NCBI GenBank assembly: GCA_023428905.1 | Contig: JAEYWP010000007.1 | Coordinates: 372,001 to 436,000, forward strand | DNA: 64,000 nucleotides | Reading direction: 5' to 3' | Source: Verrucomicrobiota bacterium | GTDB lineage: Bacteria; Verrucomicrobiota; Verrucomicrobiia; Opitutales; Opitutaceae | Part shown: piece by piece, positions 43,651 to 51,862 of the stretch | Layout: each line of letters opens with the position of its first letter | How positions within the stretch are numbered: the first letter of the stretch is position 1 | Notes under the pieces: model-generated | Told to the model about the DNA's origin: nothing | Database searches by the model: none | Seen by the model: the letters and a program-made list of their open reading frames with translations, nothing else | Program-made: the position numbers and the translations under genes

Positions 43651-45441
43651 TTACATCCGCCGGAGCGTGCGCAGACCCAGAAGATGGAGGCCCGTCTCAA
43701 GCACGAGCAAGGTGCGGGCGCACAGGAGCACGCGGCGGGCGCGCACCGCCGGCTCGTCCACGATCACCTTGTCGGCGGTGTAGAAGCTGCTGAATTCCCC
43801 GGCGAGTTCGTACAGGTAGGTGCAGAGGAAATGCGGGCGCAGGTTGCCGGTGGCGAGGGCGAGGGCGTCGGGGAATTTGGTCAGCTTGCGCGCCAGGGAG
43901 ATTTCGTTGGGCGTCTCCGGCGCGGTGGCGACCTGTTCGGAGTCGGACGGTGTCAGCGGGTCTCCCAGGTTGGCGCGGCGGAAGATGCTGTGGATCCGGG
44001 CCACCGCATAAAGCAGGTACGGAGCGGTGTTGCCTTCGAGGCTGAGCATCCGGTCCCACGAAAAGATGTAGTCGCTGGAGCGGTTTTGGCTCAGGTCGGC
44101 GTATTGGACTGACCCGATGCCGACCACCCGCGCAATCTCGCGACATTCCTCCTGGGTGAAGCGGTCGGCCTCGGGCCGTTCCTGATTCTTGGCCTGGACA
44201 ACGGCGAGGGCCCGCTCCTCCGCCTCGTTCAGCAGGTCCTTTAGCTTGATCGTGCCACCATCGCGGGTCTTGAGGGGTTTGCCATTTTCTCCCAGAACCG
44301 CGCCGAAGGTGACGTGGTTGAGCGCGGGCACGCGGCGGTGGGTCCGCTCGAACCACTTCCGCACGGTGAGGAAAAGCTGCTCGAAGTGATCGGACTGGCG
44401 GAAGTCGGTCACGACTACAATGCCATCCGCCTTGAAGTGCTCCGCTCGATACAAAGCGGTGGCGAGGTCGGTCGAGGCGTACCCGCTCGCGCCGTCGGCC
44501 TTGCGCACCATGAAGGGATTCGGCCGCTCCGCGTCGCGGGAGAAGCGAGGCACCTCGTCGTGAAAGACCACCAGGGCGCCCTTGCTTTCCTCGGCGAGGC
44601 CGAGCTCGGTCAGCTCCCGGTACACCCGCTCCAGCTTGTCGTTATAAAAGCTCTCCCCGAGGTAGTGGTCGAAGCGGATGCCGAGCCGCTGGTAGATCTC
44701 GTCGAAGGCCCGCTGGCTGACCTCGGTGAACGTGCGCCACAGGGCGGTGTTTTCCGGGTCTCCTCCCTGCAGGCGGACCAGTTCCTGCCGGGCCTCCTCC
44801 AGCGCGGGCGAGCCCTCCGGCGTGGCGTCATTGCCGAGACGATACAAACGCTCCAGTTCCTCGATCGGATCGGCGTCGAGCGCGGCCGGATTGGCCCAGC
44901 GTTTGTAGCCGTAGATCAGCTTGCCAAACTGGGTGCCCCAGTCCCCCAGGTGATTGTCGCGCACCACCCGCCCGCCACTGAAGGCGAGGAGCCGGCAGAT
45001 CGCCTCGCCGATCACGGCGGAGCGCAGGTGACCGACATGCATCTGCTTCGCCGTGTTGGGCGAACTATAGTCCACCACCCAGGTCTGGCCGGCATAACCG
45101 GTGGCCGCTCCCTGCTCCAGGGCGGCGGGTGAGGCGTGCGACTTCAGCCAGTGAAGCAGGGTGTCGGGCTTGGCCGCAAAGTTGATGAAGCCCGGTCCGG
45201 CGATCGAAACGGCGTAGCTGTCCTTCACCCCCGTATCCAGGGAGCCGATCAGGGCCTCCGCCACCGCCCGCGGGTTTTTCTTTTCCCGCTTGGCGTAGGC
45301 CAGCACGCCGTTGGCCTGGAAATCCCCGTGCCGCGGGTCCGCCGTGCGGACGTCGGGCGAGAAGGCTCCCAGCCCGGCGGCGGCGGCCGCGGCGTTGAGA
45401 GCCGCTTCGAGGTCGGCGGCGAGGTTGAAGGAGGCGTGCAT
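43651..45441 (-). CDS. argS: Arginyl-tRNA synthetase
   Basis: ArgRS charges tRNA-Arg. The 596 residues include the N-terminal additional domain (AVSIAGPGFINFAAKPDTLLHWL), VVDYSSPNTAKQMHVGHLRSAVIGEAICRLL with the HVGH signature (HIGH motif), RDNHLGDWGTQFGKLIYGY, VVTDFRQSDHFEQLFL, TRDGGTIKLKDLLNEA in place of a strict KMSKS, and the anticodon-binding helical C-terminus. I chose the ATG at 45441, where the N-domain starts. It is divergent from the nucleoside phosphorylase gene. Confidence 0.96.
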   Translation of the reverse strand: MHASFNLAADLEAALNAAAAAAGLGAFSPDVRTADPRHGDFQANGVLAYAKREKKNPRAVAEALIGSLDTGVKDSYAVSIAGPGFINFAAKPDTLLHWLKSHASPAALEQGAATGYAGQTWVVDYSSPNTAKQMHVGHLRSAVIGEAICRLLAFSGGRVVRDNHLGDWGTQFGKLIYGYKRWANPAALDADPIEELERLYRLGNDATPEGSPALEEARQELVRLQGGDPENTALWRTFTEVSQRAFDEIYQRLGIRFDHYLGESFYNDKLERVYRELTELGLAEESKGALVVFHDEVPRFSRDAERPNPFMVRKADGASGYASTDLATALYRAEHFKADGIVVVTDFRQSDHFEQLFLTVRKWFERTHRRVPALNHVTFGAVLGENGKPLKTRDGGTIKLKDLLNEAEERALAVVQAKNQERPEADRFTQEECREIARVVGIGSVQYADLSQNRSSDYIFSWDRMLSLEGNTAPYLLYAVARIHSIFRRANLGDPLTPSDSEQVATAPETPNEISLARKLTKFPDALALATGNLRPHFLCTYLYELAGEFSSFYTADKVIVDEPAVRARRVLLCARTLLVLETGLHLLGLRTLRRM

Positions 45442-45541
45442 CCGGGCAGTCAACCCGGGCCGCCACCGGGCCGGCAAGACCCGTTTTCGCCCCCGCTGTA
45501 TCCCCTCCGCCGGCACGGGCTCGGCCACATTAAGCTCGACA

Positions 45542-45571
45542 TTGGAGGCTCAGGCGGTTGGCTTGTACACT
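45542..45571 (+). promoter_or_regulatory. Candidate promoter of the pyrimidine phosphorylase gene
   Basis: TTGGAG (45542-45547) and TACACT (45566-45571) are separated by 18 bases, 38 bases before the ATG at 45610. This is a moderate sigma-70 match in the argS-divergent region. Confidence 0.35.
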
Positions 45572-45609
45572 TTGCGGCCCGCCGGTCCGCTCCCTCCCAA
45601 GTCCCACTC

Positions 45610-46953
45610 ATGACTAAACGAACCCTGCCTCCTCGGAGGTTCATCAAGCCGTCGTTCGAATTCCTGATCGAGAAGAAACGTGATGGTGGCGAATTCAACC
45701 AAGAAGAAATTCGCTACATCATTGATAGCACGCTGGATGGGGAGATGCCTCAGCACCAGCTGGCAGCCCTTGCCATGGCTATCTACTTCCAGGGAATGTC
45801 GGCCCAGGAGACGGCCGATTTGACCGAGGAAATGATGCTTTCGGGGGAGGTCATCGACCTGTCCCACATCGCCAAGCCGAAGATCGACAAGTATTCAACG
45901 GGTGGAGTCGGCGACAAGACCTCGCTCGTCCTGGTCCCCCTCGCGATGGCCAGCGGCGTGGTCGTCCCGATGATGTGCGGGGTGGAGCACGATTACGTGG
46001 TCAACACCCTGGAAAAGCTGGCGGCCATCCCCGGCTTCAAGGGCAACCACACCAACGAGCAGTTTTCCAATCAACTGGCCCGGATCGGCGGCGCGATCGT
46101 CGCCCAGACCGAGGATCTGGCGCCGGCGGACGCCAAGCTGTATGACCTCCGCAAGGACACGGGCACCATCCCGAGCCTTCCCCTGATCACCGGCAGCGTG
46201 CTTTCCAAGAAGCTGGCCGAGGGGTCGGAAGGCCTGGTGATCGACGTCAAGTGGGGCAATGGTTCCTTCATCAAGGACCTCGAGCAGGCCAAGCAACTGG
46301 CCCGTTCCATGACCCGCGTCGGCCGCTCGATGAAGCGCCGTTGCGTCGCCCTGGTGACCGACATGAATCAGCCGCTCGGCGACACCGTGGGCACGTCCCT
46401 CGAAGTCAAGGAGGCGATCCAGTTGCTCAAGGGCGAGGGCCCGGAGGACATGAAGGAGCTCGTGCTCAAGCTGGGCATGGAGATCGTCCGCCTCGCCGGC
46501 GTGGCAGGCTCGACCCTCTCAGCCAAGCAGACGGTGCAACGCCACCTGACCGATGGTTCCGCGCTCGAGAAGTTCAAGGAGCTGGTCAAGGCGCAGGGCG
46601 GCGACCCGTCCTTCATCGACCACCCGGAAAAATTCCCGGCCGCAAAGCACATCCGCAAACTCCCCGCCCCAAAGCGTGGATACGTGCACACCATCAACGC
46701 GGCCATGATCGCCCGCGGCGTGCACCTCCTTGGCGCCGGGATCGAACACGAGCACGACAAGATCGACCATTCGGTCGGCGTCTCGGAGATCAAAAAGGTC
46801 GGCACCCAGGTCAAGCAGGGTGAGCCGCTGATGATGATCCACTACAACGACGAGGCGAAGCTCGAGCAGGCACTGGAGTATTTCAAAAACGCCTACCGCC
46901 TCGCCCCCAAACGCCCGACCCCGCCGCCGCTGGTGGTGGAGCGCGTCGCCTGA
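45610..46953 (+). CDS. Pyrimidine-nucleoside / thymidine phosphorylase
   Basis: The enzyme splits thymidine or uridine with phosphate in nucleoside salvage. The 447-residue sequence has the family signature IDKYSTGGVGDKTSLVLVPLAMASGVVVPMMCG (about residues 93-125, close to the PROSITE S-G-R-G-L-x2-T-x-G-T-x-D-x-L-E pattern region with EHDYVVNTLEKLAAIPG), the helical alpha domain at the N-terminus, and a C-terminal domain with GVHLLGAGIEHEHDKIDHSVGV. A basic extension (MTKRTLPPRRFIKPS) precedes the core. DeoA versus Pdp specificity is not decided by sequence alone. It ends at a strong terminator. Confidence 0.93.
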   Translation: MTKRTLPPRRFIKPSFEFLIEKKRDGGEFNQEEIRYIIDSTLDGEMPQHQLAALAMAIYFQGMSAQETADLTEEMMLSGEVIDLSHIAKPKIDKYSTGGVGDKTSLVLVPLAMASGVVVPMMCGVEHDYVVNTLEKLAAIPGFKGNHTNEQFSNQLARIGGAIVAQTEDLAPADAKLYDLRKDTGTIPSLPLITGSVLSKKLAEGSEGLVIDVKWGNGSFIKDLEQAKQLARSMTRVGRSMKRRCVALVTDMNQPLGDTVGTSLEVKEAIQLLKGEGPEDMKELVLKLGMEIVRLAGVAGSTLSAKQTVQRHLTDGSALEKFKELVKAQGGDPSFIDHPEKFPAAKHIRKLPAPKRGYVHTINAAMIARGVHLLGAGIEHEHDKIDHSVGVSEIKKVGTQVKQGEPLMMIHYNDEAKLEQALEYFKNAYRLAPKRPTPPPLVVERVA

Positions 46954-46981
46954 GCGAAGCAAGCGAATCTGTTTATCCAAG

Positions 46982-47009
46982 CCGACCGGTCCGCCGGTCG
47001 GTTTTTTTT
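46982..47009 (+). terminator. Rho-independent terminator after the pyrimidine phosphorylase gene
   Basis: The 8-bp stem CCGACCGG / CCGGTCGG with loop TCCG is followed by eight T residues. Confidence 0.94.
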
Positions 47010-47047
47010 GTGCGCGCGCGCCGCGCGACGTGCTGAAGAGATGGGGT

Positions 47048-47215
47048 AGCACAGAGGGCACACGAGGAGGCACGGAGACCACGGAGCGAAGGCACTGCCG
47101 GCTTGGCGTCAGAGGGAACTGGAATTGGGGAGGCAGGCGGCCGGTGTCCCCTGAGAGCGCACGCCTTCGAGACCACCTCAGTGACCTCCGTGCCTCCTCT
47201 TGTGCCCTCTGTGCT
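47048..47215. repeat. MITE-like element with 30-bp inverted repeats
   Basis: The left arm 47048-47077 and right arm 47186-47215 are reverse complements in 29 of 30 positions (core GCACAGAGGGCACA and GAGGAGGCACGGAG). Just outside are GGGG (47043-47046, after one unpaired base) and CCCC (47216-47219). Inside, CGAAGGC (47087-47093) pairs with GCCTTCG (47163-47169), so the whole 170-base element can fold as one long hairpin. It has no open frame of its own and lies in the 356-base gap between a terminator and the rRNA methyltransferase gene. Confidence 0.8.
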
Positions 47216-47248
47216 CCCCAGCACCGCGCATGCTCCCCAGCACCGCGC
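47212..47248. repeat. Tandem direct repeat at the right edge of the inverted repeat
   Basis: The 18-mer TGCTCCCCAGCACCGCGC occurs at 47212-47229 and again at 47231-47248, separated by one base. The first copy overlaps the end of the right arm of the inverted repeat. Confidence 0.85.
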
Positions 47249-47309
47249 GTGCTGCGCCCCCTCGCAACAGAATCGACGTCGCGGGGGATTCAGGTTTGGG
47301 TGGGCGGGC

Positions 47310-48548
47310 ATGTCCGAAGAGCCTGCCTCCGAACCTACCGCACGACCGGCGCCCACGTACGACCGCTCGACCTGGCCCACCCCGTGGGCGCAGCTGAAAT
47401 ACTTCACCTTCCAGCCGGCAATCTTTCCGCGCCTCCTCGGACACACCTCACCGGACGCGCGGCCGGGCGATCTGGTGGCGGTGTACGACAAGGCGGGTCA
47501 ACGCCTCGGCGCCGGCCTCTTTAATCCGCGTGCAAAGATTCCGCTGCGCGTCGTTGCGCACGGCACCGACCCCCTGGACGAAAGCTACTTTGAAATCGCG
47601 ATCCGGCGCGCCGTCGCCCTGCGTCGCACGGTTTTCAAACTCGACGAGGTTTCGGACGCCTACCGGTTGATCAACTCCGACGGCGACGGCCTCAGCGGGC
47701 TCACCATCGACCGGTACGGCGAAACGCTCTTTTGCGAACTCTACAGCCTGGGCATCGCGCAGCGTCTGCCCCGCTGGCTTCCACTGCTGCACGAACTGGC
47801 CGGGACCCGTTTTGCCCGCGTCCACGTCGACCACGATCTCGGCAGCCTCGAGGGCATCAAACCCTCCGTCTTCAACGAAACCAATGCGGCCGCACCGCGG
47901 CTGGTGAAGATTCGGGAGCACGGGGTGCGTTACGAAGTGGACTTCGCGGAAGGGCACAAGACCGGCTTTTTCTGCGACCAGCGCGAAAACCGGAAGGGGA
48001 TCGCGCGCTTCACCCAGGGTGCCCGCGTGCTGGACCTCTGCTCGTACACCGGCGGCTTTTCGCTCTGCGCCAAGGTACTCGGCGGAGCCGAGGATGTCAC
48101 GGGGGTGGACCTCGACGAGAAAGCGATCGAGCAGGCCAAACGAAACGCCAACCTGAACCAGGCCCGGATCAAATGGGTGCACGCCGACGCCTTCGCCTAC
48201 GCGCGGCAGATGCAGCAGAACGGCCAGACCTGGGATGTCGTCGTCCTCGACCCGCCGAAGTTCATCTTCACGCGCGACGAAAGCGGCAACTGGGAGGGAC
48301 GCCAAAAGTACGAGGACCTCAACCAACTCGCCATCAGCCTGGTGAAGCCGGGCGGCGTTTTTGTCACCTGCTCCTGCTCCGGACTGCTCAGCCTCGAGGA
48401 TTTCGAGCAGCACGTGATCAAGGCCGCACACCGCCTCCACCGTCGCCTGCAGTTTTTCGATCGGACCGGTCCCGGGGCAGATCACCCCGTTTATTCCAAC
48501 TGTCTGGAGAGCCGCTACCTCAAGGTGCTGTGGAGCCGGGTGATCTAG
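47310..48548 (+). CDS. Class I rRNA cytosine methyltransferase, RlmI-like
   Basis: This is a 412-residue SAM-dependent methyltransferase of the RlmI/YccW family, which methylates C1962 of 23S rRNA in E. coli. A PUA-like domain comes first (FPRLLGHTSPDARPGDLVAVYDKAGQRLGAGLFNPRAKIPLRVV), then the linker INSDGDGLSGLTIDRYGETLFCELYS, GHKTGFFCDQRENR, the SAM motif RVLDLCSYTGGFSLCAKVLG, and the catalytic-region DVVVLDPPKFIF and VTCSCSGLLS with Cys. I chose the ATG at 47310; an open frame extends upstream through the inverted repeat but has no family likeness there. The first 20 residues are polar and variable. Confidence 0.92.
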   Translation: MSEEPASEPTARPAPTYDRSTWPTPWAQLKYFTFQPAIFPRLLGHTSPDARPGDLVAVYDKAGQRLGAGLFNPRAKIPLRVVAHGTDPLDESYFEIAIRRAVALRRTVFKLDEVSDAYRLINSDGDGLSGLTIDRYGETLFCELYSLGIAQRLPRWLPLLHELAGTRFARVHVDHDLGSLEGIKPSVFNETNAAAPRLVKIREHGVRYEVDFAEGHKTGFFCDQRENRKGIARFTQGARVLDLCSYTGGFSLCAKVLGGAEDVTGVDLDEKAIEQAKRNANLNQARIKWVHADAFAYARQMQQNGQTWDVVVLDPPKFIFTRDESGNWEGRQKYEDLNQLAISLVKPGGVFVTCSCSGLLSLEDFEQHVIKAAHRLHRRLQFFDRTGPGADHPVYSNCLESRYLKVLWSRVI

Positions 48549-48601
48549 CCGCAAACTTCGCCTCGACATAGCTCGGTCCACCGAAACGATCGCCTCCGCT
48601 T

Positions 48602-49273
48602 ATGGGACAGATCGATCATCTACTGGCGCAGAACAAACAGTGGGCCGAGTCCATCCGGGCCCAGGACCCGGAGTTCTTCCTGAAACTCTCGCGGCAGCAG
48701 TCTCCGGAGTACCTCTGGATCGGCTGCTCCGACAGCCGCGTGCCGGCGAACGAGATCGTCAATCTCCTGCCCGGCGAATTGTTCGTTCATCGCAACATCG
48801 CGAACGTGGTGGTCCACACCGACCTGAACTGCCTTTCGGTGATGCAATTCGCGGTGGATGTGCTGAAGGTGAAACACATCATCGTGGTCGGGCATTACGG
48901 CTGCAGCGGCGTGCGCGCCGCCTTGCGGTGCGAGCGTGTCGGACTGGCGGACAACTGGCTCCGCCACGTCCAGGATGTGGCGGAGAAACACAAGACCTGC
49001 GTGCACAGCCTCAAGGGCGACCAACTGCGCACGAACCGGCTGTGTGAGCTCAACGTGATCGAGCAGGTGGCCAATGTCTGCCAGACCACGATCGTGCGCG
49101 ACGCCTGGCAACGCGGCCAGGCCCTGACCATCCACAGTTGGATTTACGGCTTGAAGGACGGCATCGTGCGGGACCTGGGGATGCGTGTGTCGACGATCGA
49201 GGAACTGGACCCCCACTACCGCGCGGCACTCGCGGCCGTCGAGGCGGGCGAGGTGTTCACCGCCCCCGTCTAG
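48602..49273 (+). CDS. Beta-class carbonic anhydrase
   Basis: The enzyme interconverts CO2 and bicarbonate. The 223 residues have the zinc ligands Cys42, His98 and Cys101 with the catalytic dyad Asp44-Arg46 (IGCSDSRVPAN and VVGHYGCSGV), and ELFVHRNIANVV. This is the plant-type beta clade (Can-like). It follows the methyltransferase gene after 53 bases on the same strand. Cytosolic, with no signal peptide. Confidence 0.95.
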   Translation: MGQIDHLLAQNKQWAESIRAQDPEFFLKLSRQQSPEYLWIGCSDSRVPANEIVNLLPGELFVHRNIANVVVHTDLNCLSVMQFAVDVLKVKHIIVVGHYGCSGVRAALRCERVGLADNWLRHVQDVAEKHKTCVHSLKGDQLRTNRLCELNVIEQVANVCQTTIVRDAWQRGQALTIHSWIYGLKDGIVRDLGMRVSTIEELDPHYRAALAAVEAGEVFTAPV

Positions 49274-49327
49274 CGCGGAGCAGGGGTGCGGTTCCGCCGC
49301 CGGTGTGAGCACCGGCGGGCCGGGCAG

Positions 49328-49357
49328 AAAAAAAGCCCGCTCCTGCGAGCGGGCTTT
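49328..49357. terminator. Bidirectional terminator between carbonic anhydrase and efp
   Basis: The 11-bp stem AAAGCCCGCTC / GAGCGGGCTTT with loop CTGC separates the convergent genes. The minus strand gives seven consecutive T residues after the stem, so it is strongest for efp; the plus strand ends TTTGGTG. Confidence 0.88.
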
Positions 49358-49379
49358 GGTGCAAAGGGTTTGGCGGCGA

Positions 49380-49937
49380 TCAGGCGCGGCCGAGGTAGCT
49401 GCCGTCGGCGGTGCTGACGCGGACGATCTCGCCTTCCTTGACGAAAAGCGGGACTTGGATCACCAGGCCGGTTTCCAGCTTGGCCGGCTTCTGGACGTTG
49501 CTGGCGGTGTCGCCTTTGATGCCGTCCGCGCTCTCCGTGATCTTGAGGGCCACGGCGGAGGGCAGGTCGATCGTGATCGGCTTGTCGTCGACGAAGAGGA
49601 CTTCGACCTTGCCGTTGGCCGTCAGGTAATTCTTCGCTTCGCCGACGAGGTTGGCGGTCAACTCCACCGTCTCGTACGACTCGGGATCGATGAAGGCGTA
49701 GGTGTCGCGATCTGCGTAGCTGAATTCCAGCGTGCGTTTGTCGGTGGACAGCACCTCGACCGTATCCGTGGAGTTGAAGCGTTGGTCGAGCGACTTGCCG
49801 TAACGCAGGTTGCGCATCTTCATCTGCACAAAGGCGCGAAGGTTACCAGGGGTGCGGTGCTGCGTCTCCATCACCAGATGGGGCTCACCGTTGAATTTGA
49901 TCACTTGGCCTTTGCGGATGTCGTTGGCTGCGGGCAT
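49380..49937 (-). CDS. efp: Elongation factor P
   Basis: EF-P relieves ribosomes stalled at polyproline. The 185 residues cover the KOW-like N-domain (ANDIRKGQVIKFNGEPHLVMETQHRTPGN), and two OB domains, ending VSTADGSYLGRA. The loop tip, which is Lys34 in E. coli (PGKGQ) or Arg in EarP organisms, reads P30-G31-N32-L33-R34, so neither beta-lysyl nor rhamnosyl modification is expected at the usual position unless Arg34 serves. I chose the ATG at 49937 at the family N-terminus. Confidence 0.95.
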   Translation of the reverse strand: MPAANDIRKGQVIKFNGEPHLVMETQHRTPGNLRAFVQMKMRNLRYGKSLDQRFNSTDTVEVLSTDKRTLEFSYADRDTYAFIDPESYETVELTANLVGEAKNYLTANGKVEVLFVDDKPITIDLPSAVALKITESADGIKGDTASNVQKPAKLETGLVIQVPLFVKEGEIVRVSTADGSYLGRA

Positions 49938-50028
49938 GGGCGGGACGTGGCTTTCGGTTGATAAAAGGAACTGGTGTAAGCCACGCCGAAGGAGACTGTC
50001 AAGGCGGGCATTCGGACGGCGTTCCCCG

Positions 50029-50054
50029 GGGTCTCCCACGGGGTGGGGAGACCC
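50029..50054. other. Hairpin downstream of the MFS transporter gene
   Basis: The 9-bp perfect stem GGGTCTCCC / GGGAGACCC with an 8-base loop lies 12 bases after the transporter stop on the minus strand. No U-tract follows, so terminator activity is doubtful. Confidence 0.4.
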
Positions 50055-50066
50055 GGAGCGCAAGGC

Positions 50067-51824
50067 TCAGGCTTCGCGGTAGCGCACCGGTTCGAAGCGG
50101 GGCGCGAGTGCGTGGTGCACGGCGAAGGTCACCAGGTAAGCGAAGGCGCAGATGCTAAAGAGCACGTTGTAGCCGGCCGCCGGGTTGTCCTTAAACTGGT
50201 CGAGGATCTTTCCGCAGTAGATCGGGAAGTAGATGCCCATGAAGGCGCCGGCGAGGCCGCCGATACCGGTGATGGACGCGACGGCACGTTTGGGAAACAT
50301 GTCCGAGACCGTGGTGTAGAGGTTGGCGGACCAGGCCTGGTGCGCGGAGCCGGCCAGGGCGATGAGGAACACCGCCGGCCAGTCGCCGACGTGGGTCACG
50401 CCCAGGATCGGCAGAACGCAGCAGGCGAAAAAAAGCATCCCGGTCTTGCGGGCGCGGGTCACGGTCCAGCCGCGTTTGGTCAAATAACCGGTCACCCATC
50501 CACCTGCGATGCTGAGGATGGTGATGATAATGTAGGTCGTTGCGAGGTGGACCCAGCTCTTCTTGATGTCCAGGCCGCGGGTCGCCTTGAAGTAGTCGGG
50601 CAGCCAGATCAGGAAGAACCACCAGATCGGATCGGTCATGAACTTCGCCACGATAAAGGACCACGTCTGGCGGTAGCCGAGGAGTCCGGGCGACGGGTCC
50701 GCCTCGCCGAACGAGTTTGCGGTGGCCTGCCCGGGAACGAAACCCAGCGTGAGGAAGGCGAAAATCAGCACGGCGGTGGGGATCATGGTGACGGCCTTGA
50801 CCCAGTTTTCCGCGCCCAGGGTGCCGGTGGAAATGGCCCAGTAGGTGAGGCCGGCGGCGGCGATTGTACCGAGCAGGCAGTTTACCGCCACGATCCCGAT
50901 GGATTTGCCCACGTCGTGGGCACGGCGGATCTGCAGGACAATCGCGCCCCAAAACGCGATCCCGGTCCACGCCAGCGCCAGGACGATGCTGATGATCCGG
51001 CCCGCCGACTTGAGCACCTGGAAGAGGTCCACGACCACGAAGGCGGTGACAATGCTCATGCCGATGAGGGCCAGGCCCACGCCCCAGAGCGATGCCCGCG
51101 GGGCGCGCCCAGAGGTGTCGAAGAAGGAGGTCTTTTTTGAGGTCTCGGACGGCTGGTCGTTCGCCTTTTCGTCGAGGTCGCTGTGAATGTGAGCCAGCTC
51201 CGCTGCATTCACGGTCTTGATCCGCTCGGGGGAGTTGTAGAGGGGAATCCAGAAGACCAGCCAGACCAGTCCGGCCACGCCGGCGGCGATGAAGGCCCAG
51301 TGCCAGCCGAAGGTGAAGGCGATCCAGGGCACCAGCATGGGGGCGACGATTGCACCTACATTTGTACCCGAATTGAAGATACTCGTGGCCAGCGCGCGCT
51401 CCTTTTTGGGAAACCACATTGCGGTGGCCTTGATGGCGGAGGGGAAATTGCCGCCTTCGCCGAGTCCGAGGGAGATGCGGGCGACGAAGAAGCCGCTCAC
51501 CGTGGTGACCAGCGCGTGACCGAGGGCGGCCGCGCTCCATGCAGTGATGGAGACGGCGTAGCCGACCTTGGTGCCGAAACGGTCGATGAACCAGCCGAAG
51601 CAGAGCAGGCCGATCCCGTACGCACCCTGGAAGGCGCCGTTCACGCGGCCAAAGTCCTCGTTGGTCCAGCCCAGTTCCTGGTCCAGGATCTCCTTGATCA
51701 GGGACAGGATCTGCCGGTCCACGTAATTGACCGTGGTGGCGAAGAACAACAGGGCGCAGACCAGCCATCGGTAGTTGGTCAGCTTGTGCGCAGGTGCATC
51801 GGTGGGTTGAACGGAGGCAGGCAT
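50067..51824 (-). CDS. MFS transporter, hexuronate (ExuT/ACS) type with a central membrane insertion
   Basis: This is a 585-residue major facilitator of the anion:cation symporter group. The family marks ATTVNYVDRQ (about 29-38), GLGEGGNFPSAIKATAMWFPKKERALA and LLGYRQTWSFIVAKFMTDPIWWFFLIWLPDYF are present. Normal members have 420-470 residues. Here residues about 240-375 add roughly four extra hydrophobic segments (WGVGLALIGMSIVTAFVVVDLF; IISIVLALAWTGIAFWGAIVL; IGIVAVNCLLGTIAAAGLTYWAI; TMIPTAVLIFAFLTLGFV) between the two halves. It follows the GH105-GH28 gene by 38 bases, so galacturonate or unsaturated uronate is the likely substrate. Confidence 0.9.
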   Translation of the reverse strand: MPASVQPTDAPAHKLTNYRWLVCALLFFATTVNYVDRQILSLIKEILDQELGWTNEDFGRVNGAFQGAYGIGLLCFGWFIDRFGTKVGYAVSITAWSAAALGHALVTTVSGFFVARISLGLGEGGNFPSAIKATAMWFPKKERALATSIFNSGTNVGAIVAPMLVPWIAFTFGWHWAFIAAGVAGLVWLVFWIPLYNSPERIKTVNAAELAHIHSDLDEKANDQPSETSKKTSFFDTSGRAPRASLWGVGLALIGMSIVTAFVVVDLFQVLKSAGRIISIVLALAWTGIAFWGAIVLQIRRAHDVGKSIGIVAVNCLLGTIAAAGLTYWAISTGTLGAENWVKAVTMIPTAVLIFAFLTLGFVPGQATANSFGEADPSPGLLGYRQTWSFIVAKFMTDPIWWFFLIWLPDYFKATRGLDIKKSWVHLATTYIIITILSIAGGWVTGYLTKRGWTVTRARKTGMLFFACCVLPILGVTHVGDWPAVFLIALAGSAHQAWSANLYTTVSDMFPKRAVASITGIGGLAGAFMGIYFPIYCGKILDQFKDNPAAGYNVLFSICAFAYLVTFAVHHALAPRFEPVRYREA

Positions 51825-51862
51825 GTGGGGTTGGGTTCGCTGAGGCTAAAGAGGTGTGGGCT

